Positions 1 through 8,513 of a stretch of DNA of 64,000 bases are shown here, in pieces. The stretch is from an uncultured Gammaproteobacteria bacterium (GTDB lineage: Bacteria; Pseudomonadota; Gammaproteobacteria; Pseudomonadales; Pseudohongiellaceae). Each line of letters opens with the position of its first letter. Positions within the stretch are counted from its first letter, which is position 1. Position numbers and translations under genes: made by a program. The notes under the pieces are model-generated. The model saw nothing but the letters and a program-made list of their open reading frames with translations, searched no databases and was not told where the DNA came from. The stretch lies in NCBI GenBank assembly GCA_913060975.1, contig CAJXVC010000006.1:124001-188000 (forward strand), read 5' to 3'.

Positions 1-328
1 AGTAGCGTTGCGGTCAGCCAACGCGTGGGGGATTTTTGCATTCAGACAACCTCGTTATTATTGTTATTGCACAACTCGAAGTAGACAATGATTACTGTAC
101 AACTTAACGAAGACGATTTCACTTTCAGTTAATACCAAGGGCAAAAGGAAATGGAACTGTATTCTGGCAGATATAGGTGGCGTTCAGGGAATTGCCAAAT
201 TATGGTTAGATAGGCGTGGGTGTCCCCAGTAGTCCCCAGATTTCGACAAGATTTGAGTTGGATACGGCGTTAATACTTCCTATACTCATCTGAACATAAT
301 AATCAGAAATCATTAAAAGGATTTTCCC
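1..328. other. Intergenic region left of the lipase gene
   Basis: No convincing gene is visible. The stretch holds one copy of the island repeat at 185-227 and a purine-rich ribosome binding site (AAAAGGA, about 315-321) just before the lipase start. A 14-codon ORF from 89 has no support. Confidence 0.5.
185..227 (+). repeat. RAYT-associated island repeat, copy 1
   Basis: This copy reads CAGGGAATTGCCAAATTAT, then a TAGATAGGCGTGGGTGTCC block. Near-identical copies lie at 2766-2820 and 6534-6580, with partial copies at 2826-2860 and, inverted, 5301-5316. Copies of this kind flanking a TnpA_REP transposase are expected of REP-like elements mobilised by RAYTs; the link is inferred from position and similarity. 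Confidence 0.65.
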
Positions 329-1351
329 ATGGCAAATTATGACGGCAGTCACCTTGGTTCGCATAAGTCTAAAAGTAGATCATTGATTCAAACTGCGGCA
401 AACATGGTGGAACATTGCATTCTTGTTTCATCAAGAAACAAAAGAAATTCGATCCGCAGGTTAGAAGGTCGTGTATTAAACATTGCTCCCCACCGCCAAA
501 TAGATACGCCATTTAAGGTCATTGGTGGCGGTTTTATCGAATCAAGCAATGCATCTTCCCAGATACGCGCCTACGTAGCGGAAAATGAACATGCTATTGT
601 CATCTCCTTTCGCGGTTCAAAGGTGCAAGGCAACTTTTTAAAATCTGTAGATAACGCTCTGGTTGATGTAAATTTAAGACTTATTAGAGATACGAATTTC
701 CCCGGAAAAGTACACCGTGGCTTTGTCAATGACTATAAAGTAATACAAAGCGAAATTCGCTCCCGCTTGGACAGCACAGACTTTATCAATACAGGCAAGC
801 CTGTGTATGTTACCGGCTTCTCTCTTGGTGCTGGCCTGGCGTCGTTATGTGCTCTTGATTTAAAGATACGGTATAAATCCAAAATTAATATACACGCCTA
901 TCTTTTTGCCCAGCCAGCGGCAGGTGATCATGATTTTTCCAGAGCATTTAGTCGAAAGTTAACTCATGTTTTCCGTTTTGCTCATGTAAAAGATGTTGTT
1001 TCACAAATACCCCATAGCCTAGTGTGCCAATACAAAGCGCCCGGTAACAAGCTTTTGGTATTTAACAATGCTGGCGACCAGGTTCATCACAATAAAATCA
1101 AGCTCCTTCTTAAAGCAAATCGCATAGGGGCACTTTCATCTATCTCCAGAACCCTGCGCAGAACCTTGTTATCAACAACCATTGCCAAGATGGTCGTTTC
1201 TTTTGCGAGCGTTCACAGTCCAGACCACTACAAGAAAAAACTGGTACGCCTACATCGAAACTATGCAGACAATATAAATTCAAATTCCAGTTTGTTACAG
1301 GCGGCTGAAAAGCAATATCAGGAATGTCAGCAACATTGTCTGGATATATAG
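329..1351 (+). CDS. Lipase class 3 family protein
   Basis: A predicted alpha/beta hydrolase of the class 3 (fungal-type triacylglycerol) lipase family, 340 aa. The nucleophile elbow is GFSLGAG at residues 163-169, with Ser165 as nucleophile. An AIVISFRGSK strand near 89-98 matches the oxyanion-side motif of the family. Asp222 in HVKDVVSQIP and His300 in PDHY are plausible triad partners. No signal peptide is seen, so it is probably cytosolic or exported by a non-classical route. It stands alone, with the island repeat upstream and a convergent gene downstream. Codon use is AT-rich compared with the core genes, consistent with acquisition. The substrate cannot be told from sequence. Confidence 0.8.
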   Translation: MANYDGSHLGSHKSKSRSLIQTAANMVEHCILVSSRNKRNSIRRLEGRVLNIAPHRQIDTPFKVIGGGFIESSNASSQIRAYVAENEHAIVISFRGSKVQGNFLKSVDNALVDVNLRLIRDTNFPGKVHRGFVNDYKVIQSEIRSRLDSTDFINTGKPVYVTGFSLGAGLASLCALDLKIRYKSKINIHAYLFAQPAAGDHDFSRAFSRKLTHVFRFAHVKDVVSQIPHSLVCQYKAPGNKLLVFNNAGDQVHHNKIKLLLKANRIGALSSISRTLRRTLLSTTIAKMVVSFASVHSPDHYKKKLVRLHRNYADNINSNSSLLQAAEKQYQECQQHCLDI

Positions 1352-1476
1352 TGCATTAGTATTCTAGCGATAGTTTTAAGGAAAGTAGGGGGCACAAATA
1401 GTTTAAGCAGCGCACTAACACAGGGGCTTAAGTTGTTAAGTTGTGAGTGTCCCCATTGACCCATCCTGTCATGCAC

Positions 1477-2688
1477 TCAGATTTGCTCGATCAGATCCTC
1501 TCTGAATGTAACCCCCAGGCCGGGGCCCTGAGGCACTTTAATTGTGCCGTCGGCTTCCAGAACAGGAGGGTTCTCGAAAACCTGCCAGCCTTCGAAGATG
1601 TCTGCGTGCGGTGGTTCGTGGATGAACTCTGTTATCGGGCCGTTTGGCATGGACGCGATAAGGTGGATTCCGCAGATATTGACTAGTCGTCTCTCAAACG
1701 GCGCCGAGTGCGGCGAGACTTGTCTGTTGTAGGCCGCCGCGAGGGTTCCGACTTCACGGGACATCAGCGGACCTATATCGCCTATCTCTGGCATGAGGAC
1801 GTCGAAACAGCCTTGCTCAAGAAGCCACCTGAATTCATGGATGCCCCAGTTTGCCTCGGCGCCCGCCATCGGCATGGCAAGTAAGCGATTGAGTTCCGCC
1901 AGGCGCTCGAAGTCGTAGCGGGGCAGTGGCTCTTCGAGCCAATAGACGTTGAGCCGCTGGTACTCCATGGCCGTGTCGTAGGCACGCTTGAAGTTCCAGA
2001 GGACCGGGTTCTCCCCATTGGCGTCGGCGTCACCGGGTGCCTTGTTGCCATCGCAAAGGATGTGGAAGTCATCACCCACTGCTTCACGAACCAATTCTAC
2101 GACGCGGATATCCTCCTCCATCGTCCTGAATCCCGAACGCAGTTTGATGGCGCGCCAACCGTCCTCTTTGAGCCCAATGGCGATTTCAACCCGGTCTTCC
2201 ACAGTGCCGATGCCCCACATAGCCGCGTAGGGCAGAACGCGATCGCGCCCGCCGCCCCAGAGCTTGTAGAGCGGTAAATCCGTTGCTTTGCCCAGTAAAT
2301 CCCAGAGCGCGATCTCAACCGAGGCACCCCATCGGCGCTGCGGACGGTAGAGATCCCTGGCATGCTGATTGATATCAAAGGGATCTTTGCCAACGAGCAA
2401 TTGTTTCACGTACTCGATGTTCTCAGGAGGTATGCCGGGACCGATGCCGACCAGGCCTTGATCCGTGTGCACTTCCGTCACAGTGAAATTGCCGATCTGA
2501 ACGTGCAGCCCACCACGGGGAGTATCGACGCGTCGGGCAAGAATGCCCTTGTCCTCGATCAGCTTAATCCTGATCAAACGGACATCAGTAATCTTTAGAC
2601 GTGCCGCCTGCGCGACCAAAGCAGCCTGTGGCAGCATCAATGGCATCGTAACGAGGCCGGTCTTGGTTAGAAATTCTCGTCTGTGCAT
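1477..2688 (-). CDS. Tat-exported mandelate racemase/muconate lactonizing-type (enolase superfamily) enzyme
   Basis: A 403-aa enolase-superfamily protein of the galactonate dehydratase/mandelate racemase type, which abstracts a proton alpha to a carboxylate of a sugar acid or similar compound. The N-terminus MHRREFLTKTG followed by a hydrophobic stretch ending AALVAQA is a twin-arginine signal. Expected metal ligands are visible as Asp213 (LCDGN), Glu252 (WLEEP) and Glu278 (GAEAN). Lys182 (IKLRSG) and His327 (SPHSA) are candidate acid/base residues. The start has a good AAGGAAG ribosome binding site. Most family members are cytoplasmic, so a Tat leader is unusual. The gene is alone between island repeats; the substrate is unknown. 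Confidence 0.82.
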   Translation of the reverse strand: MHRREFLTKTGLVTMPLMLPQAALVAQAARLKITDVRLIRIKLIEDKGILARRVDTPRGGLHVQIGNFTVTEVHTDQGLVGIGPGIPPENIEYVKQLLVGKDPFDINQHARDLYRPQRRWGASVEIALWDLLGKATDLPLYKLWGGGRDRVLPYAAMWGIGTVEDRVEIAIGLKEDGWRAIKLRSGFRTMEEDIRVVELVREAVGDDFHILCDGNKAPGDADANGENPVLWNFKRAYDTAMEYQRLNVYWLEEPLPRYDFERLAELNRLLAMPMAGAEANWGIHEFRWLLEQGCFDVLMPEIGDIGPLMSREVGTLAAAYNRQVSPHSAPFERRLVNICGIHLIASMPNGPITEFIHEPPHADIFEGWQVFENPPVLEADGTIKVPQGPGLGVTFREDLIEQI

Positions 2689-2765
2689 AGCAGCTTCCTT
2701 TCTTTTTATTATAGGAATCGGAGTACCCTACAGTACTGTATTTTTACACTGAGCCCAATATTTTT

Positions 2766-2820
2766 GGGAAATTGCCAAATTATGGGTATATAGATGTGTA
2801 TAGATGTGGGTGTCCTATTT
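2766..2820 (+). repeat. RAYT-associated island repeat, copy 2
   Basis: GGGAAATTGCCAAATTATGG followed by TAGATGTGGGTGTCCTATTT, with an internal partial duplication (TATAGATGTG). It lies between two minus-strand genes, just upstream of the enolase-superfamily gene. Confidence 0.65.
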
Positions 2821-2825
2821 GTTGT

Positions 2826-2860
2826 TAATTATGGGTGGATAGGTGTGGGTGTCCAATTTG
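2826..2860 (+). repeat. RAYT-associated island repeat, copy 3 (partial)
   Basis: TAATTATGGGTGGATAGGTG, then TGGGTGTCCAATTTG. It follows copy 2 in the same orientation and forms a short tandem with it. Confidence 0.6.
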
Positions 2861-2946
2861 TTTTTTATTTATTTTATATATTTGTTGCCCTATTAGTTTT
2901 CTTTGTTACCAACGAGATTGATACCTGCCACTAGCTCGGACACTTA

Positions 2947-5208
2947 CTAAGGTACCTTGTCGTATTGCAGCGCTCGGATCGTCGCTCTGCCTTCCAGACT
3001 GGAAGTATGGTTATTGATAGTGTATCTGAGTACAGCTTTCTTGAATCTGTAAAATGCCAGCCACAAATATTGCGCTCTAAGTTTATTGAACACGGTATTT
3101 CTCCAATTCGCTGGAATTGAAAATGGCTCTGCACCAAAGTGCTGAATTGTCAGATCGTCGGGGTTGCGTTTTTCTGCGCCGTTTCCAATTCGAACACGCC
3201 CGCTCAAAATGTTTACATAACCAGAATAGGATGGCTTGGGAGTCACATCAATCATCAGCCCATCTTGTACAGGGGATTCATAATTGAAAGCGCGATGGCC
3301 CAAATCTAGCGGGGTATTGGGTGTGTCATTGATGATAGTGATATCGTTGAAATTTGGTTTCTTCAGTACCCTTGTATAGTCAATCCCTGCACCGCTGCTT
3401 CTGTAAAGTTCAAAACGACATTTGTTGTGGGTGATTTTCTGCGAAATGGACTCCATATTCTCTATAACCGCTTTCGCCCGAGCGGCGCTCAATTCAGCAT
3501 TGAATCCCGCATTCCATTCTACTCTGGAGGGCCAGCAATAGGGGTCAACATCTTCAAAATAGCAGTCTCGAAACAACACACTACCAACTTCGGCTTCAAC
3601 TGCGCTATCAACTTTTGCGTTGTAACGTGCTTTTTGTGCGCGATAATCATCTAGTTCTTTCTGTGTTGCATTGGTTGCGGGTGGTTCAGGATTTGTTGAG
3701 TTCGCGCTGACCAGGCCGATCTCAAAAAAATAGGGATGCCCCGACGCGAAGATGCTTTTCTCCACGTGCACGTTGCGGATAGTCATGGGTAGAATATGGG
3801 CCTGGCTAAGAATTAGCTGGCGCTCATAGTTTTCAAACAAACATTTTTCTATTCGAATTGAGTTAATAGAGTGAGTCTGAATTACAGATAAGCAGTTGTC
3901 ATTGATGTATTCATAACCTTCAAATTTCAATGAAAGAGGGTGGATAGGCTGCGGTATCTCAATGTCTTTATAGCCATCAATACGTACCCCATGGGGGCGC
4001 ACCGGACCAGGTGCATGCACAAATTCCTCGCCGTCGAATTTCAATGGCAGTATCTTGCTCTGGCCCGGTACAAGAGCAGAGCCAGATTCAAAAGGTTTAC
4101 CGAGGCTCTCTCGTAGATCATCAAAATCAGAGTTTCGTCCGTTAAAATACGAGTTCTTTACAATCACGTTGCCGTTAAAAGGAAACGGGCATTCAAAGAC
4201 CGTGATGTCGGGGTCATGGTTGCTTCGGGCAAAGCGGCATCTGTCTATCTCAATTGTGCCTTTATTAGTAATCATTATTCCTTGCTTGGCGATGTCATAG
4301 GATTTGCCGAACGTACACTTGGTTATTTTTGCATTGATATTGCCGTTTTGTTCTTCGTTATCTACTTTTTTGCCGCCGGTAAATGCAAGGCCATCGAGAA
4401 ACTGACCATTGAAATCTATGTTGTCTATCTTTACTTGGAGAACTGCATCATTGTTGTTGGCAAAGGTTAGGTAATATCCGCACGACTCAATGATGCTGCC
4501 GTTTGTTACTGAGATTTCACCGTGGCCAGTCAGAGTGACAGAATGTGAAAAGAAGCACTTGTTAGAGATATAGGCGCCTTGGGGAATAATGGCGTGTTTA
4601 GGCTCGGCCTTGTCCGTTCCTTTTGGAGATATATATTCCCACTTTTCAATTGTATTTGTCAGTTTGTTTACTTCTTCTATATAACATTTGCCATGGCTGG
4701 TTGATCCATTGGTTCCGATGAAGCTGCATTGTAGATTGTCGCCAACGTTGTAAATAGATACGTCTTCAACTTTGATAGGTGTGGAGTGATCATTGATATC
4801 CACCCACTCCAGTACCTGAGTCTTTTCCAATCCGCAATGGATGATCCCTCCCTCTAAATCAAACTCCAGCTTTCCTCCCGCAATACAAAAGTCAAAAGTA
4901 CCCTGGAAGAACTTGATCGTATTCCCATGTAGTTTGAAAGTGACAGTCTTCGAGTCAATTTCCAATTCCAATCTATCTTCATCAGATCCGCTCGCCTCCA
5001 TTCTTTGTCTGCAGCTAAATGGTTCGCCTCTATAGGCAGGCCAAAAATAAGTAATAGTGCTAGTTGAAGGGATTAAGGAATTGTTAGAAAACTCTATTGT
5101 TATTTCGTCATTGTCGTCATCGCTAATTATTTGCTGTAGTTTATCAACGTCTATTATCAAGGTGTCAGGATCAACAAGCTGTCGTATATTTGTTATGTAG
5201 TGATGCAC
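2947..5208 (-). CDS. Large hypothetical protein with probable parallel beta-helix region
   Basis: A 753-aa protein I do not recognise. The middle (roughly residues 215-560) is rich in short repeated strands such as GTIEIDRCRF, NVIVKNSYF and SIRIEKCLFENY, the pattern of right-handed parallel beta-helix (pectate-lyase-like) proteins. Several FRDCYF/KCLF/NKCRF turns resemble each other. There is no signal peptide or membrane segment. The start is GTG with a GGGGGAAG ribosome binding site five bases upstream. The gene is AT-rich, isolated, and lies between island repeats next to a RAYT transposase, so recent acquisition is likely. Beta-helices occur in polysaccharide lyases, phage tail spikes and adhesins; none can be chosen from sequence alone. 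Confidence 0.7.
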   Translation of the reverse strand: MHHYITNIRQLVDPDTLIIDVDKLQQIISDDDNDEITIEFSNNSLIPSTSTITYFWPAYRGEPFSCRQRMEASGSDEDRLELEIDSKTVTFKLHGNTIKFFQGTFDFCIAGGKLEFDLEGGIIHCGLEKTQVLEWVDINDHSTPIKVEDVSIYNVGDNLQCSFIGTNGSTSHGKCYIEEVNKLTNTIEKWEYISPKGTDKAEPKHAIIPQGAYISNKCFFSHSVTLTGHGEISVTNGSIIESCGYYLTFANNNDAVLQVKIDNIDFNGQFLDGLAFTGGKKVDNEEQNGNINAKITKCTFGKSYDIAKQGIMITNKGTIEIDRCRFARSNHDPDITVFECPFPFNGNVIVKNSYFNGRNSDFDDLRESLGKPFESGSALVPGQSKILPLKFDGEEFVHAPGPVRPHGVRIDGYKDIEIPQPIHPLSLKFEGYEYINDNCLSVIQTHSINSIRIEKCLFENYERQLILSQAHILPMTIRNVHVEKSIFASGHPYFFEIGLVSANSTNPEPPATNATQKELDDYRAQKARYNAKVDSAVEAEVGSVLFRDCYFEDVDPYCWPSRVEWNAGFNAELSAARAKAVIENMESISQKITHNKCRFELYRSSGAGIDYTRVLKKPNFNDITIINDTPNTPLDLGHRAFNYESPVQDGLMIDVTPKPSYSGYVNILSGRVRIGNGAEKRNPDDLTIQHFGAEPFSIPANWRNTVFNKLRAQYLWLAFYRFKKAVLRYTINNHTSSLEGRATIRALQYDKVP

Positions 5209-5300
5209 AAGACTTCCCCCGCCATTTTAAGGTTGTTATGGAAATAATAGTTTGAATAAAATCGTGTGTATAGCTAGATCGAAAAATAGGATAGAGTGAC

Positions 5301-5316
5301 AATAGGACACCCACAA
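5301..5316 (-). repeat. RAYT-associated island repeat, inverted copy
   Basis: AATAGGACACCCACAA is the reverse complement of the TTGTGGGTGTCCTATT core found at 2766-2820 and 6534-6580. With the copy at 6534-6580 it brackets the transposase gene in inverted orientation. Confidence 0.6.
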
Positions 5317-5507
5317 GCTAACCGTTCCAGATTTATCGGTATTGTCACGGCGAATATCCGCCAATCCTCAGGGCTAAACTAGCATAAGGTAGTCTTTGTT
5401 GGTGGTTGCTTTAACTTTCTGGGCAGAGACTGCCAGTTGCGGATGATGAGTGTTAGGGGGCTTAGATATAAACTAAGGATATTTAGAGTTACGTCTCTCA
5501 GGATGAA

Positions 5508-6488
5508 TCAGTGATAAAAGGCCTGTGCTTGGGACAGCCCAGCCAGCCATTTTTGATCGAGCCGACCAGCCCATGCCCGGATTTGTTCGATGCGTCCCAG
5601 CACCCGCCCGAACCTATGGCCAAAGAATTGTGTGTTATTTACCCAGTTGTCAGCCTCAACTCCCAGTGTTTGCAGAATGGGTCTTACTGAGGCGGGTATA
5701 GCACCACGCTTGTCAGTTCTGATGGCGCGCCCCGTCCAGTCCACCAGGGCGAAGTAGTCACTTGGCCGAATCGGAAGCACAGAATCTGCACTCGGTTTCT
5801 CTGAGGCCATTGAGGCCAGCCAGCACGGTTGGCTTTGCCGCTGCTTTTTGGCAAACAGAGCGAGTCGTGCCTGAATCGAGGTGAAATCGGATTGTTCGAG
5901 AGTTTTGCAGACCTTTGCCCGAATCGGGTTGAGGTCAACGTAGGCCATGCAGGCAATCAGGGCCGCATTGTCCAGCAGGGCCTGACTGCGAAACCGACCT
6001 TCCCAGAACCGACCAGTGCACTGGTCTTCCTTGTTGGCCATCCTAGCGATCGATTCGTTCAGACAGCGCATATACCAGCTCAGGTCACACAGGCGATCTC
6101 GCCAGACTGCAACGTAGTCGGCTAGAGCGTTCTGTTCCAGTTTGGTCAAGGCAATGCCAGCCTTGTACCGGTGGGCAACTATTGGGCCCGTGTAGAGACT
6201 CAGCCAACGATCAATAACCTCGTCTGAGGACCATTGCTTGGCCCGCGCTGAATCGACGTGGAGCACCAGATGGAAGTGGTTAGACATGATGGCATAGGCA
6301 CAAACATCAATGCCGAAGATCGAAGAGAGCTTCTTGATCCTGTCAAGAATCCATTGCTTGCGGTGGTCGAAATTCTTTCTGGTAGCGCGGTCGTATCCGC
6401 AAAGAAAGGCGCGGCGCACACAGCGGGAAATACAGTGGTAGTAGGGGGTGGCCTGAGTATCCACCAAGCGGCAGCGGGGTTGGGGCAT
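5508..6488 (-). CDS. REP-associated tyrosine transposase (RAYT, TnpA_REP/IS200-like family)
   Basis: A Y1-type HUH nuclease-like transposase of 326 aa. The N-terminus carries the TPYYHCISRCVRRAFLCG segment common in this family. The HUH motif is NHFHLVLHVD, with His71 and His73. Residues 157-190 contain CTGRFWEGRFRSQ and AYVDLNPIRA, both typical of TnpA_REP proteins, plus a Tyr/Trp-rich helix near 137-140. RAYTs act on short palindromic repeats rather than moving themselves often. The gene sits between inverted copies of the island repeat at 5301-5316 and 6534-6580, fitting this. An AAGGAAG ribosome binding site supports the start. No truncation is visible. Confidence 0.88.
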   Translation of the reverse strand: MPQPRCRLVDTQATPYYHCISRCVRRAFLCGYDRATRKNFDHRKQWILDRIKKLSSIFGIDVCAYAIMSNHFHLVLHVDSARAKQWSSDEVIDRWLSLYTGPIVAHRYKAGIALTKLEQNALADYVAVWRDRLCDLSWYMRCLNESIARMANKEDQCTGRFWEGRFRSQALLDNAALIACMAYVDLNPIRAKVCKTLEQSDFTSIQARLALFAKKQRQSQPCWLASMASEKPSADSVLPIRPSDYFALVDWTGRAIRTDKRGAIPASVRPILQTLGVEADNWVNNTQFFGHRFGRVLGRIEQIRAWAGRLDQKWLAGLSQAQAFYH

Positions 6489-6533
6489 GGCTCTTCCTTG
6501 AACGTGTCTACAACGTTAGTTATAGATGACGTA

Positions 6534-6580
6534 CAGGGAATTGCCAAATTATAGGTAGATAGGTGTGGGTGTCCTATTTG
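6534..6580 (+). repeat. RAYT-associated island repeat, copy 5
   Basis: CAGGGAATTGCCAAATTATA then GGTAGATAGGTGTGGGTGTCC and CTATTTG. It lies immediately upstream of the RAYT start codon. TATTTGCGG-type units repeat twice more just after it (to about 6610). Confidence 0.65.
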
Positions 6581-6625
6581 CGGCCGCTATTTGCGGCTCC
6601 TATTTGCGGTCTTGTTATAACTTAT

Positions 6626-7027
6626 TTACTCTTTCTCTCTCTCAAAAATTATTACTATTTTCTCACTCTGACCGAAATTCGAAGATGCAGGTAAAACCAT
6701 TTGATGTAATTTCCATCCTTGCTCGCCTTCTGCATTTAGTAAGCTTTCTAAATCAGGGGTCTTTTGTTTAAAAAATCCAAACTTAAAAGGGACATCTAGA
6801 GTTTTATATTCGTACTTTTTCATTGTCGGTAATTCCTTATAATCGAGATCACTAACATCAATTTCAAACGTTGCGGCAAGTGCTTTAATAGTTTCAAGAG
6901 AGCCACTGGAATCTTTCTCGACCCTCTGTATCGTTCTATGGCTTAGCCCGGAAACTGTTGCTAATTGCTCCTGGGTCCATGCCCTGCTCAATCGATGTTC
7001 AAGTACTAAAGCTGAGTTTATTTTCAT
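6626..7027 (-). CDS. XRE-type HTH protein with C-terminal DUF4177-like domain (probable integron cassette gene)
   Basis: A 133-aa small regulator. Residues about 9-55 form an HTH_3/XRE domain (RAWTQEQLATVSGLSHRTIQ). Residues about 70-130 match the DUF4177 pattern, starting MKKYEYKTLDVPF and ending KIVIIFERE. It may bind DNA and sense something through the second domain; the role is unknown. It is AT-rich and on the minus strand, 110 nt past an attC site at 7140-7256 and in the same orientation as the GNAT cassette, so it is likely the next cassette. Its own attC is not recognisable; the RAYT repeat region begins directly downstream. Confidence 0.72.
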   Translation of the reverse strand: MKINSALVLEHRLSRAWTQEQLATVSGLSHRTIQRVEKDSSGSLETIKALAATFEIDVSDLDYKELPTMKKYEYKTLDVPFKFGFFKQKTPDLESLLNAEGEQGWKLHQMVLPASSNFGQSEKIVIIFEREKE

Positions 7028-7139
7028 TGATGATGTGAGTTAGTTAATGGAAATACCATATTGCCGTAGAAACACAAGAATGTTCACGACAAACCTTAGC
7101 CAACCATACGTCAGTTATACGCCAGAACGAATTAATGAG

Positions 7140-7256
7140 TTATAACGCCCGCTTCAGCTGCGCCAAAGCCGGAGAGATTTTGTGTTAATGATTGAGCGCA
7201 GCGAGTAACGCAAAAACGCGTAGGTTTTGGCGTCAGTCTGGAAGCGCATGTTAAGT
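7140..7256 (-). other. Integron attC recombination site
   Basis: Read on the minus strand, the site starts with ACTTAAC (fits RYYYAAC) and ends with GTTATAA (close to GTTRRRY). Between these, GCGCTTCCAG and CTGACGCCAAA can pair with TTTGGCGCAG and CTGAAGCGGGC near the other end, leaving one extrahelical base, the usual folded attC design. The stop codon TAA of the GNAT gene is inside the first box, typical of gene cassettes. Size is 117 bp. Confidence 0.75.
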
Positions 7257-7676
7257 TTCGTATTCCATAAGCCGATAGTCACCGTCTCGTGGATCTGTTC
7301 CAATTGCTGTTGTTCGCCAGCCCAATCGCTTGTAGAACTTGACGGCTGGCGTATTCCTAGACAAACACTTTAGCCTAGCAGGGCGTCCGATCTCCTCCAA
7401 ACAGCTATTTAGCAAAGAGGAGCCGTAACCGTTCCCTGTACGCGAGGGAAGAACGAACAGGTGATGAATGTAATTCTCCGCGATATCCGCAGCGATAAAA
7501 GCGACAACTTCATTCTCTACCTGGCCCAGCCAGATCTTTTCTCCTACCGTATGCTTGTCAAAGTCATCTAATTTATATGATTCCACGTCCAGCCAAGTGA
7601 ACGAATCTCGCCTCGACTCGAAGTAAATGCGCTGCAAAGTAGTACGGTCAGCTTCTTTAAACTCTCGAACGACCAC
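7251..7676 (-). CDS. GNAT family N-acetyltransferase (integron cassette gene)
   Basis: A 141-aa GCN5-related acetyltransferase that would transfer acetyl from acetyl-CoA to an unknown amine. The acetyl-CoA loop is RTGNGYG within FVLPSRTGNGYGSSLL, and the C-terminal NTPAVKFYKRLGW motif is typical. The start is GTG with a GAGGGAG ribosome binding site. The gene ends inside an attC site and begins about 17 nt after a GTTAAGT box (7693-7699, minus strand), so it forms a classic single-gene cassette of roughly 550 bp. It is transcribed away from the intI relic, as cassettes are. Family members in cassettes include antibiotic acetyltransferases, but nothing here indicates resistance. Confidence 0.85.
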   Translation of the reverse strand: MVVREFKEADRTTLQRIYFESRRDSFTWLDVESYKLDDFDKHTVGEKIWLGQVENEVVAFIAADIAENYIHHLFVLPSRTGNGYGSSLLNSCLEEIGRPARLKCLSRNTPAVKFYKRLGWRTTAIGTDPRDGDYRLMEYET

Positions 7677-7692
7677 GAAACTCCCTCAAGAA

Positions 7693-7699
7693 ACTTAAC
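7693..7699 (-). other. Candidate attI/cassette junction box
   Basis: The minus strand reads GTTAAGT, which fits GTTRRRY, just upstream of the GNAT cassette start and on the intI side. This would be the recombined attI boundary. Adjacent TTAACAGACTGTTAA is palindromic. The assignment rests on position and seven bases. Confidence 0.4.
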
Positions 7700-7946
7700 A
7701 GTCTGTTAATGAGGCCTACGACCTCATAATAATTAGTAGCGGGTTTACCTTAATAACTTATTTGATCAAAACGTGATCCGCTGCGAATCCCATTATCCCG
7801 CTGATATCATTGTAGGATACTGCGCTTATCTTTCTGGCGGGTAAAGTACTTTTTAAAATACCTACTAGACTGAGTTTTGGAATTAAAACTCACGTCGGAG
7901 TCAGGTTTTGTCAAAATCGCCGTTTCTGGATTCAGTTGCGTCCTAT
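7700..7946. other. Region between the cassette and the intI relic
   Basis: No gene is visible. By layout this should hold attI and the divergent cassette and integrase promoters. The right half (from 7851) is the first copy of the 122-bp direct repeat. Confidence 0.45.
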
Positions 7947-7972
7947 ATGTGAGCACGGAACTATAGCAAGCG
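7851..7972 (+). repeat. Direct repeat DR1 (intI upstream region plus first codons)
   Basis: Aligns without gaps to 8491-8612 (offset exactly 640), with 98 of 122 bases identical by hand count. Nineteen of the 24 differences are transitions. The last 26 bases cover the start of the intI reading frame. Confidence 0.85.
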
Positions 7973-8513
7973 TACTATTCAGACATATTGCTATTGGATA
8001 AAGAGGGTTATCGTCTTTAACGATAAGCGCCATCCTGAGACTCTCGGTGCAGTGGAGATTGAACGCTTTCTCACCTGGCTTGCGGTTGAGCGTAACGTAT
8101 CGCCTGCCACACAATCGCTGGCGCTGAAAGCGATCGTTTTTCTCAAGAAAGTCTATCTCTTTCAGCCGTTTGATCTGCCCGAGGGTTTCACTCGTGCGTC
8201 CAGGCAACGAAAGCTGCCTGTTGTTTTGATTCGGCAGGAAATTTCAAGCTTGCTGGCTAAACTCGAAGGTGTTTACTTGCTAATGGCTGGCTTGTTGTAC
8301 GGCTCAGGCTTGCAGCGGATTGAACTGGTGCGGCTGAGAGTGAAAGACATTGATCTGGATTACAAGCAGGTGCGGGTGTTATTTGGCAAGGGTGGAAAGC
8401 ATCGTTTGGTGACCCTTGCTGAAGAATTATTGCCCAGATTGCGACAGCAGATCGATCAGGTACGGCTGCTGCTTGAGCGCGATTTGTTCTTTCTAAAATA
8501 CCGACTGGGCTAA
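7947..8513 (+). pseudogene. intI: Integron integrase intI, 3'-truncated with nonsense codon 2
   Basis: Homology to IntI tyrosine recombinases starts at ATG 7947. Codon 2 is TGA (the repeat copy has CGT there). After it the frame is open: ARNYSKRTIQTYCYWIKR, then NDKRHPETLGAVEIERFLTW (SAM-like N-terminal domain), then YGSGLQRIELVRLRVKDID and FGKGGKHRLVTL (start of the catalytic domain, first Arg box). It stops at 8513, after about 188 codons against about 320 for a full IntI, where the second repeat copy interrupts it. The HxxR box, tyrosine nucleophile and IntI-specific insert are missing, so it cannot catalyse recombination. A GTG at 8052 could start a shorter ORF, but that would still lack the catalytic end. 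Confidence 0.85.

Noticed and set aside
1477..1732. Plus-strand ORFs opposite the enolase-superfamily gene
   Set aside because: Antisense shadows of a gene with intact active-site motifs.
6614..6621. GTTATAAC palindrome as attC end of the XRE cassette
   Set aside because: Boxes at this place would leave no room for an attC between it and the gene stop; only eight bases match.
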